This document shows, in pieces, positions 1 through 16,314 of a DNA stretch of 64,000 nucleotides. The position numbers were made by a program, and so were the translations under genes. Numbering within the stretch: position 1 is the first letter of the stretch; the number at the start of each line of letters is the position of its first letter. This DNA comes from Scedosporium boydii (lineage: Eukaryota > Ascomycota > Sordariomycetes > Microascales > Microascaceae), in NCBI GenBank assembly GCA_002221725.1, contig NJFT01000047.1, forward strand, positions 62,001 through 126,000, read 5' to 3'. The notes under the pieces were generated by a model, which was not told where the DNA came from, did no database searches, and worked only from the letters and a program-made list of their open reading frames with translations.

Positions 1-780
1 TCGATCCCAGGACGAATGTGAGCAAGTGAAACCCCTAAAAACCGACGCAGAAATGCCCAAGTTCTTCTGGGTTGATGGGAAGGAGCGAGGGCGAGCGCGG
101 TAGGGTGAGAACAAGAGGGTCGGGGAGGCGGGGTGGGCTGCTATCAAGAGATTTCAATGACTCTAGAACACACTCTTCGACGCCCGTTGCGCTTTTACAC
201 GTGCAACTTGAGGATTCCCAGCTTTGGTCGGAAGATATGTCAGGTTCTCCATGACTGGGATAAACAGTCTTGCCAACCGAAATGATCACTCTTCGTGTAG
301 CTCCACCCAATGATTCCAGAGATCTGCCTACAGCCCATGGTCAAGTGCGGCTAAAGCATCAACTATGTCAACGGCGTCTGGAATTTGCTGGGGTTTTCAC
401 ATGTTAGAGTCCCAGATATCTTGCTAATGGGAGGCCAAAACAGTTCGACGATGTTAGCCTATTAGCCTATCTTGGATCTGGGGGTCCATATTTGGTAATA
501 ATCAGATGCTAGACGCAAGTTGTGCCCACGCCCCAGGGATGCTCCCCAGCGATGTTCCACAGGCGAAGCTTGCATCCCGTGAGGCCTCTCACCCAACTCT
601 TATGGCACGCGTCGTGGTATCTAAAAGCTCGATCGAGGATCTCATGAGGAGGACATGCTTGAAAAGTGCAGGCTGATGGACACGACCAAATCATGAATTC
701 ACCCAACGTGTCAATTCACCTGGTCGACATGCTCGCGGGTTCGAGTGGGTATCGTGTGACATTCATCGTAACATCCGTTT
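1..780. other. intergenic, no gene seen
   Basis: Only short, overlapping open frames are present, on both strands, with no recognisable domain, signal peptide or splice-linked continuation. It probably holds the 3' flank of the zinc-finger gene that ends at 781 and the flank of a gene beyond the left edge. No RNA gene or repeat was recognised. Confidence 0.5.
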
Positions 781-1662
781 CTACTTTTGTCTAATATTCT
801 TTGCTTTCCGCTTCTTGAATACGGGAGCTGCAGGGATATCAGCCAGGTTCAACTTTGGGGATAACCCACCAGCTTCCACGCCGTCTTCCCCGGCTTCCGC
901 CTTTAGCGCGAGCTTGTCTTTAGAGTCTTCCGCGCCATCCTCCCTCTTCACGTCCTCACCCTCCTTTTTCACCTTATCACCCTCCGGCTCTGTCTTCTCG
1001 GCCTTCTCGGCCTTCTCGGCCTTCTTGGCCTTCTCAGCCTTCTCCACTTTAGACAGATCCCCACTCAAAAGAGCGTCAAGTTCCTTATCGCCATCATCGG
1101 GCATTGTCTTGAATCCGCGCCCCCACTTCTTCGGCTTCTTAAACAAGCCCTTCATAGCCTCCTCCTCCTCCTTCTCCACCTCACTCTGTTCTCTCTTCCT
1201 CACCCCCGTAGCCTTCGCCGCAATAACCTCCTCCTCCGTCTTCTCCTCAATCACCCTCGTAGCCGTAACAGTCCACTCCCCCGGCATCGCCATATCGCCC
1301 CTAAAATCCGTCGGTATCGAAACCCCCAACCCCGCCAACTCCTCCATCTGCCTCTTCCTGTCTACTTCCGCGCCCTTCACCTCTCTCGCCGTCGGCGGGC
1401 CCGTCGGCGCACTTGTGGTACCTTTCGCCGTCGCAGAGGAGCCTGGGACCAGCCTATTCAGCCTCTCAATTTCGGCCTTGGCTCTGTCCTTTTCTCGTTC
1501 TTCCCTCTCATGACCGCGGTGTATGTCTCTTAGAGCGCGCTTGACAGCATTTTGGTGGGTGAGGGTGGCTTCGTGGTTGGCCTTTTCGAGCGGCGTGTCG
1601 CGGACGTAGGTGCGACAGTGTTTGCACCAATATTTTGGCGTGGATTTCCAGTATTCGGACAT
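781..1662 (-). CDS. U1-type zinc-finger protein, WBP4/FBP21-like (splicing)
   Basis: Single-exon protein of 293 aa. The N-terminus carries a matrin/U1-type C2H2 zinc finger (residues about 10–35: CKHC followed by a His-x5-His pair in NHEATLTH), preceded by the typical MSEYWKSTPKYW start. The middle is Lys/Glu-rich, with tandem KAEKAEKAEK repeats made by a CTTCTCGGC-type DNA repeat near 990–1040. The C-terminus ends VFKKRKAKNIRQK, a basic tail I recall from this family. The family (WW-domain binding protein 4) is spliceosome-associated and nuclear. The start was set at 1662, 70 codons inside a longer open frame, because the conserved zinc finger begins there and the upstream residues look non-coding. 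No WW domain is visible, so the protein is the finger plus charged tail only. The spliceosomal role is inferred from the family. Confidence 0.8.
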   Translation of the reverse strand: MSEYWKSTPKYWCKHCRTYVRDTPLEKANHEATLTHQNAVKRALRDIHRGHEREEREKDRAKAEIERLNRLVPGSSATAKGTTSAPTGPPTAREVKGAEVDRKRQMEELAGLGVSIPTDFRGDMAMPGEWTVTATRVIEEKTEEEVIAAKATGVRKREQSEVEKEEEEAMKGLFKKPKKWGRGFKTMPDDGDKELDALLSGDLSKVEKAEKAKKAEKAEKAEKTEPEGDKVKKEGEDVKREDGAEDSKDKLALKAEAGEDGVEAGGLSPKLNLADIPAAPVFKKRKAKNIRQK

Positions 1663-2220
1663 TTCTGTTGCTTTGTCTGCAACCGTGTATGTTTGTATTC
1701 TGATCAGGAGGGTAGAAGCGAACTCGCAAGCTATGTTTCTAGACAGTCGCGGTTGGAAACGTGATGTTCTCGCGCAAGACATTTTCGAGGCGATGACGTT
1801 AAATGTCAACTGCGCTGTCACGTGACACCGCGATCTTGGAGGCAGAACTGTTGCTTGACAACTCGCCTCCACCCCACCACCAAAGCCCTGCCCCTACCGA
1901 AGTCCATATGAGAATATCAGGAATATGAAACGGTGCTCATGGGGATTATAGGTGGGTGTATTAACTATTTGACTCTTAATGCCGAAGCCCTCTCTGTACC
2001 ATTTACCTCGTCAAACCTGAAAACCTCCAATGGGCAAAATAAACAGTTAATCCTCAAAACCACACCATACAATCCAAACCACAAACTTTTAAACGCCACT
2101 CCCCTTATTCAGCATTTCATGAAAATCAAAGAACAAAAGAAAACCACATTTACCGAACAACCGCCCAGCCGTCCAACCATACGGACAAAAAGAAGCGGGC
2201 AAGTGGCGTCCGGAAATAAC
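1663..2220. other. intergenic between two minus-strand genes
   Basis: It holds the promoter and 5' leader of the zinc-finger gene and the 3' UTR of the PIR gene. The 1940–2160 part is A/C-rich, fitting a 3' UTR. No gene seen. Confidence 0.5.
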
Positions 2221-3319
2221 TTAGAGAATCACACAGATTCCGTAAGACACTCCAGTGCCGGCGGCAGCAGCGAGAAAGGGAGGGGCGATGAAGGCCGCCC
2301 TCCTGCGCGCACCGGACGCGACGAAGGGTGCCATCGGGGTAGGCTTCCGGGTAGGCTCCTGAGTTCCGCAGACGTTGATGACCTCGGTAACGGTCTCCGT
2401 AACGGTCTGAACAGCGGCAGGCTCGGACGTGGCTACGGGGATGAGAGCGGTACAAGGGGTTGTGTGAGCTTGAACCTGACCTGAAGAGAGGTAAGAGTGT
2501 TAGCAAGCTGTATTCTGAATGGAATAAAAAGTCACGTACCATCGCCGATCTGGCAGATGGCGATTGGCGTCTGCGTCTTGACGTCAGAGGCACCCTTCTG
2601 GACGGTCACAAGGGTAGTAGGGACGTTGTCAACGCCAACAGTGCTGACGGCATCATCCTGGGCCTTGTCTCCCTCCGAGTCGTCACAAGCGATGGCCTGG
2701 ATGTGGATAGGACCACATTGAGGAGCAGCCTTGCGATCATAGATATTGTTGAAAGAACCAGATGGGCACTGGTAGAAAACAGTCGACGGGCCGAGGGCCA
2801 ACGAACCGTTGTTGCAAATGGAGAAACCAGCGGTGATTAACGAGCCAGACTGGGGAGGATCGTCAAACTGGAGCTGGAAGCCAGAAGAGATGTAGCCGGT
2901 ACGGCCAAGCAAGTCCTTGAGGACTCCATCCTTAAGCTTCACAATGAGCTGACCGTTCGTCTTGCAGCCATCGCGTTTCTATCAAGTCACCCTCGTTAGA
3001 ATTGCCATCACAGCAATATGACCAAATATGGAAGGAGCTGGCGACAGGGGAAAGAAAAATTTTCATTTTCTCCAAGGGATGAACCACGGGACGCGGGCGG
3101 ACTTGGGAAGACAGGAAACGAGAGAGAACTTACCTTGAGAGCAAGAGTGCCCTCCTGGGCGTGACCGTCGAGATCGACGACAGCAAACTGAAAAGTGCCA
3201 TCAGACGAAGCATCACAGTCATCGACGACGCCACCAACAGGGAGGATCCGAGTGGTGACACCCTGGCCGGAGCCCTCGCCGGCGATGAGAGCCAAAAGGA
3301 CAGCGGAAGAAACCTTCAT
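2221..3319 (-). CDS. PIR-type cell-wall mannoprotein
   Basis: Three exons: 3319–3134, 2978–2540 and 2480–2221 (294 aa). Donors are GTAAGT and GTACGT; acceptors are GATAG and TTCAG. It begins with a short hydrophobic signal (MKVSSAVLLALIAG). The first junction creates a Lys-Arg Kex2-type site just before DGCKTNGQL (residues 63–71). The cysteine-bearing domain that follows contains LKDGVLKDLLGRTGYI, QFQ-like FQLQFDDPPQ and NGSLALG, matching the conserved C-terminal domain of yeast Pir/Cis3 proteins. The second junction completes one PIR-like repeat, QIGDGQVQ, after that domain rather than before it. PIR repeats are known to link proteins to beta-1,3-glucan through a Gln, so this is probably a covalently bound wall protein. 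The tail ends in small and hydrophobic residues (FLAAAAGTGVSYG), so a GPI anchor is possible but not convincing. Confidence 0.85.
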
Positions 3320-8454
<5,135 letters not shown>

Positions 8455-8811
8455 TTGTATTTATGGGTATAGCAGGTAGCATCATTTACGGAACGGTTTT
8501 CATTTGGAGCTAGAGCAACAATTTTGTTTGATTTTTTTTGTTTTTCCTTTTATCCTTCCGGACTAGCTAACTCCATTTACAAATATAAACGAGCATAGGC
8601 AACTTGGCAATGAAACCGTCGAACTAGCCCTCAGTCCAGGGCATCTCAATGAACAAACCCGCAACGCCAACAACCGAAACCGAGCTCAGTAGCTAACCAA
8701 CCTGTAAAGCAAGATCAATTCCGAGTACTCCAAGTCAACGCCAACGCCAACTCCAGTGCAACATTCCAATGCGGACCTGCGCTGCTACTTCTTCTCCTAA
8801 GTTACCACGCT
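8455..8811. other. convergent intergenic
   Basis: Shared 3' flank of the beta-galactosidase and the secreted protein gene facing it. It has a T-rich stretch just after the beta-galactosidase stop (8520–8550), fitting polyadenylation signals. No gene seen. Confidence 0.5.
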
Positions 8812-9536
8812 TCAAGAGTAATGCTTCTTGATGGCGGAAGGGCAGCCGCCGCAAGCCTTGGGAACCTTCTTCTGAGCCTTGAGAGCCTGTTCATATCATA
8901 GTTAGCTATTTATATCTCTCAGACGAAGGTGGAATTATGAGTTTTTTCTCATACCTTGTCAAGACACGCCAAATCAGCTACCAGACTAGTCCCCCTCTTC
9001 GCCGCCGCCTTGAGACAAGCAACAGTAGCAGGGCCAAGGGCAGAACCACAGTTCACAACATTGCACTTCCCGATAAGGCCATCCTTGGCATCACGCAGAA
9101 GATCCTTCGTATCCTCGACGAAATCGCCGATGGCCTTGCCGGCCTTCCGAGCTTTCTCCTTGACGGAATCGAGGAAGCCGGGATCGCGAGCGATGAGGTC
9201 GTGAGCTGGGGAGTCGGGAGGGAGAGAGCGGGCGGCGAGGGCGGCGACGATGTCATCATCGTTTAGGAGGGCCTCGAGGAGGTCTTCGTCGATCTCGACG
9301 TCTTCTGAGTCAGCGAGGTCACGGGCGGAGAGGGTTGAGAGGCCATTGTCGTCTTCGCCAGCTTGTTGTTGGTGGAGGGCGAGGGCGGTGATGAGGTTGT
9401 GGGCGAGGAGGGTGGAGTAGTCGTCTGCGAGGTCGAGGTCTGTGACGGGGTTGGGGGGTTCGTCGCGAGGAGTGATGGTGAAGGCGGATGCGGTGATGGC
9501 GAGGAGGAAGGTGGTAGAGAGGAGGGTGAAGTGCAT
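8812..9536 (-). CDS. small secreted protein, fungal calcium-binding-protein (CBP)-like C-terminus
   Basis: Two exons, 9536–8955 and 8886–8812 (GTATGA donor, ACAG acceptor), 218 aa. It starts with a clear signal peptide (MHFTLLSTTFLLAITASAFT). The next 120 residues are acidic and Leu/Ala/Asp-rich. The C-terminal third has the pattern CNVVNC–x11–C–x17–C–x12–CGGC, with Ala/Val-rich helices between the cysteines. This spacing resembles the fungal calcium-binding protein family (Histoplasma CBP1-like domain), which I recall only by pattern. The second exon supplies the last CGGC pair, so the intron is needed to complete the cysteine set. A TATA-like box lies about 150 bp upstream. Likely extracellular. 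Effector or ion-binding roles are guesses. The gene model is firm; the family call is moderate. Confidence 0.7.
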
Positions 9537-10935
9537 TTTGAAGGTAGTTTGGTGTGGTTAAAGTGTGAATGGATGTAGGTATTGGGGACTGTGTTCTGGA
9601 GCTGTTCCTGTCGCTATTGATGATGAAGATGAAGATGCCGGTGATGATCTCATGAAAAAGCAGCGATGAGGAGGTTCATGCAGATGTTTATATAGACATT
9701 TCTGGACTGCAAAGGCCGAATTTCAAGCCTGGAGATTTCCCTCACTACGATCAATTGATGCTCGAGGCTTGATGCCAAGACCTTCGTGATGCCAAAGATA
9801 GATTGTTGCGCTCTGAGAATAACAACACTTTGAGAGGAGTCCAAATTTATCAAGCGAGGCTATATTGAAACTCTTCTATCCAGGGTATCGCGATGATGAT
9901 GACCCGCGTCTATCGCGCGTCTGCGGGGGCAACAAGGTCCTTTCCCAGGCCTTCGAGATGAGGCGATCTTCCCAACCACAGCTAAACCAAGGCATTCTGT
10001 GCTGACTCTTGGCGAACCTCCATTCGGGCTCCTAAGTCAGGTTACATCTAATTAGTCTTGGTCTAGAAACGGAGAAAAACACACAGCCTCCCGAGAGAGC
10101 ATCGTGGAGAGAGTCGTTGGAAGTGGAGATGTTCAAGCTTTCTAGTCGAGGACGGTTTCTATTCTTGGGTTGTACAGGATCCGGAGTCGAGGATTGTCTC
10201 TCCAATCACCTGGCGAGACCGAGAGCTTGAAACGTGAAGTCGCTAAATCGGGAAAAGATTTGACGAAATTAGCAGCATCAAGGTAGGATTGAATATTGGA
10301 CTGATCCGTTATATCACCTCGATTAAGACAGCGCCCGAACACAGCCACTGCCAACTTTGGTCGGCTGGCTGATTATCTTGGAGAAATTCTCGCGTTTCCG
10401 GCTTTCGATCTCAAGGGTTCCGTTGTCATGCTTGAACTTCCTCGATGGAATGTTCCTCCGTGATTATCCCTTCGCCACAACCACTTGATGCCCGAGAATC
10501 TATATGGCTCCTCTATCTCTATTTTCTGTAATATTACTTTACTGCCTTGGTAGCATTGATATGCTTGGGTCGTCATCTCACCGTTGTTAGGATAATATCC
10601 TACTATGGATAGGACAGGAATTATAGAGGAACAAAGAGGAATCAAATACCCCCAAAACCGAAAAGGAGGATAAGGAAAAAAAAATACAATATGTCAAACA
10701 GTAGGCCATTGTTGTTCCATGAAAACAGTCTATCCACTTTGTCTATCTAGTCTGTCCTCTCGTTGTCCAATCTCCGTAGAAAAGCTGATAAAATCAACGT
10801 TCGAGGTTGCTCTCTGCTTTTTTCTCCTCTCGGTCCTTTTCATGCCACTTCAGCAATAATCAGATTCACGATTATAGAAACGAAGAAAGCCAATGCAAAG
10901 ATGAGGGATTCGTATGCTTCCCCCATCGCCTCATC
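9537..10935. other. intergenic, no gene seen
   Basis: Promoter side of the CBP-like gene and 3' side of the RBR ligase. It has a short GATGAA-type simple repeat near 9617–9640. The small open frames (70 and 90 codons, minus strand, at 10142–10645) show no domain, signal or splice continuation. Confidence 0.5.
9687..9694 (-). promoter_or_regulatory. TATA-like box of the secreted protein gene
   Basis: TATATAAA on the minus strand, about 150 bp upstream of the ATG at 9536. The position fits a fungal core promoter with a leader of roughly 100 nt. Confidence 0.45.
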
Positions 10936-12426
10936 TCAGGGCCTTTCTCTCCTCCTCCTCTCCAACCACGCCGCCTCCTCAACCGTATCCCCAACCATAA
11001 ACGACGGCCTCGGCACCGCTGAATCCCTGAAGAAACATCCTGGCTCATGAGCCTCGACCTCGTATCCCCTCCTCGTCCAGACTTTGCTCCAATCCGCCAG
11101 ACACTCCCAGCAAAACTCGAACCCACAGTTCCTACACGTCATGTGGAAGCAGCCGCCGCCCTTCTCGACGGGAACACCGCACCCGGGACCGGGACACCTC
11201 TTCGTATTGTGCGCTAGCCAAAACTCCGTATCGCCATCCGCGTCCCCGCGGGACCGGCCGAGGTCGTATTCATTGCAGGTCTGGCCGCGATGCCAAGGGA
11301 TCTGGTGGTGGAAACACATACCATAGCTGCAGCTGCCGCACATGATGTAGTTTGGATTGGCGTTTGCGGGTAAGCCTCGCGCGCGTCGCTCTCTGTCAAC
11401 GTTTCCGGCGTTGCCGAAGATGTTGCACGGCTCGTTGGGATCTACGTCGTAGATTTGACCCGATTGGCAGCCGGCGCGAAGACACCAGCGGAAATTCGGC
11501 TCTCTGGCAAGTACACTAAGGAGACGTGCCTTGTCGTACTTTGCAAAGGTTGCCTGGTTGGTTATGGCCTTGATTTCTTCGTCGGAGTACACGCGGTTGC
11601 AGTTGGGCCGGGGACACCTAACGTCTTCGGCTCCATTACTCACGTCCAAGCGGGCATCGACGTGTTTGGATAGACATTGTCGACAAATGTCGAGTGGATG
11701 GGTCCTCGAACAGACCGGCAGCATTTCCTCGGTGGGGAAAGGATGGGCGATCCACTCGAGATCACCGCCGAAATCCCGTATCGACTTCTTCCACGCTTGG
11801 GTATACTGGACCTCGATATCGCCGAGGTCTTCAGTGCAGATCATGCACGTCTTGGATTCTGTTTTCCGCTTGAAGAGAGATGTGATGACGGGGATGAGCA
11901 CAATACTGCCACCCTCAGACATGGTAGACAGGAGCTCGACGGTAAGTTCCTCCTTCGAATCTAGGTCGAAGAAAATGTTGTCCATCAATCGCCATGCATG
12001 CATTCTGAGGTGGAATCTGTCCGCCGTAAACGAAACCTCAGTCGACGGGGCTGGTATGACCTCCCGGATCTTGTCTCGAATAAGGTACGCCCTCTCGAAA
12101 ATCTTCAAATGAGTCTCCGCGGAGAGACATCCGAGCGATTCGTAGACCTGCCGAAGCCTTATGGGAGAAGTCGTCGAGGTCCCTTCGTCGCATCTCGGGA
12201 CGGGGCAAGGTACCCAGTCTGGTTCGTCGAGGTCGTACCAGATGGAGCCGTCGAGCTTCGCGGTGAGAGCAGACGGAAGACATGAATTGCAAAGGGCCTT
12301 TCGGCAGCATTCCATCTCGGCAAATTTGACGTTGGGCTGTGCGGGATCCGGCGGTGTAGTCTCAGTCCGAGACGGGTCGCTTTGGACGTGGCAAATCTCG
12401 CATGTAAGCATCTTGAGATGATGCAA
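10936..12426 (-). CDS. RING-between-RING (RBR) E3 ubiquitin ligase
   Basis: Intronless, 496 aa. Two early Cys pairs (CEIC and CCRKALCNSC, residues 9–50) form an extra zinc-binding-like N-terminus. RING1 starts at CMICTEDLG with CRQC and CPRPNC. The IBR follows (WCLRAGC, CGSCSYGMCFHH). RING2 is CPGPGCGVPVEKGGGCFHMTC…CGFEFCWECL. The Cys in HMTC (about residue 431) aligns with the catalytic thioester Cys of HHARI/Parkin-type ligases. Such enzymes take ubiquitin from an E2 onto this Cys and then onto substrates. Fungal genomes carry many such paralogues, often of unknown substrate. No Ariadne tail domain is seen, so it is not simply an Ariadne orthologue. Confidence 0.88.
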   Translation of the reverse strand: MHHLKMLTCEICHVQSDPSRTETTPPDPAQPNVKFAEMECCRKALCNSCLPSALTAKLDGSIWYDLDEPDWVPCPVPRCDEGTSTTSPIRLRQVYESLGCLSAETHLKIFERAYLIRDKIREVIPAPSTEVSFTADRFHLRMHAWRLMDNIFFDLDSKEELTVELLSTMSEGGSIVLIPVITSLFKRKTESKTCMICTEDLGDIEVQYTQAWKKSIRDFGGDLEWIAHPFPTEEMLPVCSRTHPLDICRQCLSKHVDARLDVSNGAEDVRCPRPNCNRVYSDEEIKAITNQATFAKYDKARLLSVLAREPNFRWCLRAGCQSGQIYDVDPNEPCNIFGNAGNVDRERRARGLPANANPNYIMCGSCSYGMCFHHQIPWHRGQTCNEYDLGRSRGDADGDTEFWLAHNTKRCPGPGCGVPVEKGGGCFHMTCRNCGFEFCWECLADWSKVWTRRGYEVEAHEPGCFFRDSAVPRPSFMVGDTVEEAAWLERRRRERP

Positions 12427-12701
12427 GTTTTAGGCGTTCGTTGGTAGGTGTTTGTGAGGTTTATGTGGTGGCTGTAAGATATGAGCCTAGTCGTCTTCGT
12501 ACCTTCCAGCTATTTCGTTGTCTGACTAGAAGAGGTTGATTGTGGTGGGTTGGAAGGGGGGATTCAATGATTTTGGAACTCGAGTGAGTGCCCTGAGATG
12601 TTTGGGGGAGGGAGATCGTGAATCTTCCAGACGGCACCATCCACTGCTTTTATGAATCGAAAGGAAATTTGCCTCGACACCTTTCATGGTCGACAGGATT
12701 G

Positions 12702-13478
12702 TCAAGGGATCATTTCTTTGAGCATTCTCACAGCCAAATGCCTCTGCTCCTTGACGGTTGCCGACAACTCATTGTTCTTTTCCACAAGTGCGCTGTTAGC
12801 AAGCGACAAAACTTTGATTCGTCTTTGAAGTTTCTTTGTCTGCTCCACCAGAGCTGCATTCTCCTCGAGCAGTCTCCTCCGTTCCGCCGCTTCGTCACTC
12901 AGTTCCTCCTGAGAGACCCTAGCCGACTCGGAGGAATGATTCGAGGAAACTTGTTGGGTCAAGCAGGCTTGGAGGATTTTGTTCTTGAGGCGGAGAGCGT
13001 CGGCTTCTCGTTCCAAGACGCGGGTCTTGGCTTCTAGTGTTGTGATTCTCCTTAGCGATTCTCTGTCTGGAGACCTCGGATCGCTATTTTCAGGCACATC
13101 GTCTTCTGCGTCGACATCTGATGGAGGCGTCTCCGAGCCTGAACGTCGGTTTGTCCGGGTCTCTGACTCGATCCCGATGAGTACAGAGCGGGCCTTGTGC
13201 TTGCTGGGTGCCGGAGCCATTAGGCTTTCACGAGGCGTGACGACGCGAGGGGTCTGGGATGGTTCGGAGTCGGCGTCGGCGTCGGCCGACGTCCAGGAAA
13301 TGGGAGAGTCAGGCTGCTCAGCCGAATCCGGTGCTGAGTTCAGAGCTGCAGACGTTGGAACCGAGACTGGGACTGGTATTTCACTTGTCCTCGTGGAAGA
13401 CGGCTCATCTTGATTCGGAATTGCCTCTCGAGATTCGTCGTCGTGGTTCTGCTGAAGACTCGCAATTATTCTCGCCAT
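12702..13478 (-). CDS. coiled-coil protein of unknown function
   Basis: Intronless open frame of 258 aa. The first 130 residues are Ser/Pro/Glu-rich and look disordered (including a DADADSE stretch). The C-terminal half has heptad-like helices in two blocks, about residues 140–170 (ITTLEAKTRVLEREADALRLK) and 195–255 (RRLLEENAALVEQTKKLQRR, VEKNNELSATVKEQ). No catalytic motif, membrane segment or named domain is visible. It faces the same way as the RBR ligase gene, with 275 bp between. The codon pattern and length make it likely to be real, but I do not recognise the family. Confidence 0.6.
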   Translation of the reverse strand: MARIIASLQQNHDDESREAIPNQDEPSSTRTSEIPVPVSVPTSAALNSAPDSAEQPDSPISWTSADADADSEPSQTPRVVTPRESLMAPAPSKHKARSVLIGIESETRTNRRSGSETPPSDVDAEDDVPENSDPRSPDRESLRRITTLEAKTRVLEREADALRLKNKILQACLTQQVSSNHSSESARVSQEELSDEAAERRRLLEENAALVEQTKKLQRRIKVLSLANSALVEKNNELSATVKEQRHLAVRMLKEMIP

Positions 13479-16314
13479 CTTGGAGGAGTCGATCTTGGCT
13501 GAAATAACAGCGAAAGGCAGGGGGGAAATGACGAAGACACAAATGAAGAAGAAATCAACAGAATTAGGCTGCTGATATTCGCTCAGCCCAAGGTCTTTGA
13601 ATCATACCGACATCCAGGGCTGTCCGAATGCGCGGGATCGTCCGGTTCTTATTTCCTTGAGCCTCTCTCCTATCCTCCTATCCTGGTTGTCCCGATCCTC
13701 CAAAATAGCCCCTTGCCTGCGCATTACGCGCCTTCGTACGATGTACTCAAGCCATTAATAGTTACTGAACACCAAGTGGCTGGAGAAGATTCACCTGAAA
13801 CAGGATCTTGTAAAAATAGAGCTTCTTTGTTCCTCAGCTCCTACGCCTTGCATTCAAGGAGGCGCAAAAGCAACAAACTCAGTATCTGGAGGCGTCTATG
13901 AGGACCACCATCTTCTAAGACGTCTAATTTTTATTGTTAAAAACAATTCATCCAATCTTCACGCAGGTTTGCCGAGAGTGCATCCCTCCAAACAGTGACA
14001 GGGCTCTGTGTAATACCTCGTATTCTGAAGCTGGTCATAAAGATTGAGATCATCAGCGAAGCGACAAGGCTCCTCGAGAATCCAGGTTTCGGAACAAGGC
14101 AACCTGCATTGATGCATGTTTTCATTTGGAACCAACATATGTAGATCAGTTGGGGAACCCTCAAGACCTAGAGGAAAAAAGAACAATGAGTGTCTTCACC
14201 TGAGGGAGATTATCATTCAGCGAAGAGAAAAAAAGAAATGAGCGCCGTTTCAGGTCCTCCCTCAAGGAACCAGGGTGGCCGGAAAACCTTAACTTGGGAA
14301 GCATGAGATGAGTAGAAAATCTGTTGATCGAAGACCTTTCCAGGTCGATCATGGCATGTCGAGACTGTCCTGGCTTTGTTGACATATTATGCGATACCAA
14401 GTTTATTGGATGATTGCTTTGACAGGCCTTGATTCTCCATCCCAAGATTGAGTCTGGAAGATCAATGCGACTGGCCGTGCTTCCTTCGCACAATCTTAAT
14501 TTCATCAAAATTGTGGTGGCTCATGTCACAGGGAAAGACCTGCAGGCTCTTCTCAACCTCACCATGAGGCTGAAGCTCGCTGAAACACAAGGTCAGGCCC
14601 AAGGGAATGGGTCTCCTTTGGGCGTTAAACAGGGCTGCGGTAAGAATACAAGCCATTAACGCTTCAGAGAGATGCCTCGATCTTGCAGACATGCGCTGTG
14701 TGCTGCAAACATCAAGTACACCAGGCGGCCAATCTATGAGCCCGTGTAAGTGGCGAGTTATACCCCGGCACGGAAGCTCATCGAGGCTTGCAAAGTTCCG
14801 CAGAGATCCGGCGCTTAAGAAGGTTCTTAGGCGTGGAAACCTGGATACTTTCTTGTGTATACCCTAATTTCCAAATGATTGGAGATTAAACGACTTGGAA
14901 GAACTTTAGAATTGGGCTTGGGAGGTATTCGAGGAGTCCGGGCCGCGATCGAGGCACCGGCAAGGCATTTGCAACGATGGAGTGTTTTCATTTCCTTGAT
15001 CCTGATGTAAGGGAAGGTAACTGTGGACATTGACAATATGATATTGATATATCGTAGCAAAAGTTCTGGAGGACTCCGAAGAAAAAACCCTCAATAGCCT
15101 CAAAACTCCAAGCTGGATCTCGAGAGGAGGCCAAGGATGCCTCAATATGAGGTCTATCGGAACATATCCTTCCCTAGAGCGTAGAAAAAATCTCTCACTC
15201 CGCCCAGTATCCCCGTAGAACATACCAATTCAAACATCATCATTATTTTGGTTTCGTCACTATCCTCGGCTTCCAAGGCACCGACACTCTCCCTACCATA
15301 TTTCCTCTGAATGATGGTCTTCGTCCTTGACTGTCGTGTAAATACGGGAGCCTCGCTATTAATGTGTCCCTTTGGTTGGTTTGTTTCTTCTGGAAGCGTA
15401 ATCTTTACCTGGATGATGACTGGGAATTTCTGTTGGACACGGTTCCCGTTCCACTTGATGTCGACGCATTCCCGAGCGTGCAGAATGAGATAGGCTGTCA
15501 GTCCTCGCCTCGGATCCTAGTGCCGGTTTATGTGGTTGGAAAGGAACTTTTGATCACACTGGCACCGCTGATCATATCCAAATGTTCGACGTGACGTATT
15601 ATACGCGGCCGCTGTGCGATACGACAGGTTCTCCAGCCTCTGATCCTGAAGATTGATATGAACACACCGGCTGCGGCCGGATCTGGGTTTGAATAAGGAT
15701 GACAGCCTTACACTCTCGCTAACGTCGGCAGACATTGATTATAAATTCGCGATGATCCACCCCGAAGCGTGGCGGAGCATCGAGACGTCATCTTCCGACG
15801 ATCGCAGCTACGGCCGAACTCATTTATATAGACGGCGTAAGTTCCGCTCGACGGCGGCCGACAAGGCGCACACACCTCACGGGATAAACATACCCGACGG
15901 AGCCTAACGCCTTCGACCCAAGACTGGATGGCCTACTTGCGATATCTCGGCTCTGAGTCTTAGGAAAATTCAAAAGTTCTCAGTTTTCCCCGAATTTCTG
16001 CTTCAATCCTGGCGGACGCACAAGCGCAGCCTCGGCGATGCTGTTATCTGACACGGGACTGGTCAGAATGCGAAGGCGGATCATTGAAATGGAATAAATC
16101 ATGTTTGACAAGGCATCTATCGGCTGGCTTGTAGTCACATAGAAGGCCTCTCTGATCTCTATATAAAGAGCTCTTGATGTCCACGAAGTTCTGTCAACCT
16201 CCTCACCAACTAGAAGACATCAACCGCACCGCATCACATCTTTGTTTCACAAGAACACAAGAACTCTTCAAGCTTCCTACCAGGCCCCAGTTACCACTCG
16301 TTCCCACTTTCGCA
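13479..16314. other. 2.8 kb gene-poor region
   Basis: Many short open frames on both strands, none longer than about 115 codons, none with a domain or plausible splice chain. It could be degenerate sequence or hold a non-coding transcript. I see no transposase-like frame, terminal inverted repeat or tRNA. The last 150 bp belong to the promoter of the following secreted protein. Confidence 0.5.
16160..16167 (+). promoter_or_regulatory. TATA box of the small secreted protein
   Basis: TATATAAA about 155 bp upstream of the ATG at 16315, followed by a C/A-rich leader with TCACCAAC and CAAC-type elements. Confidence 0.55.

Noticed and set aside
815..1513. 232-codon Ser/Phe-rich plus-strand frame
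   Set aside because: Opposite the zinc-finger gene; the residues mirror the Lys/Glu-rich repeat.
13479..16314. Possible decayed transposon in the gene-poor region
   Set aside because: I could find no transposase or reverse-transcriptase motif, terminal repeats or target duplication by eye.
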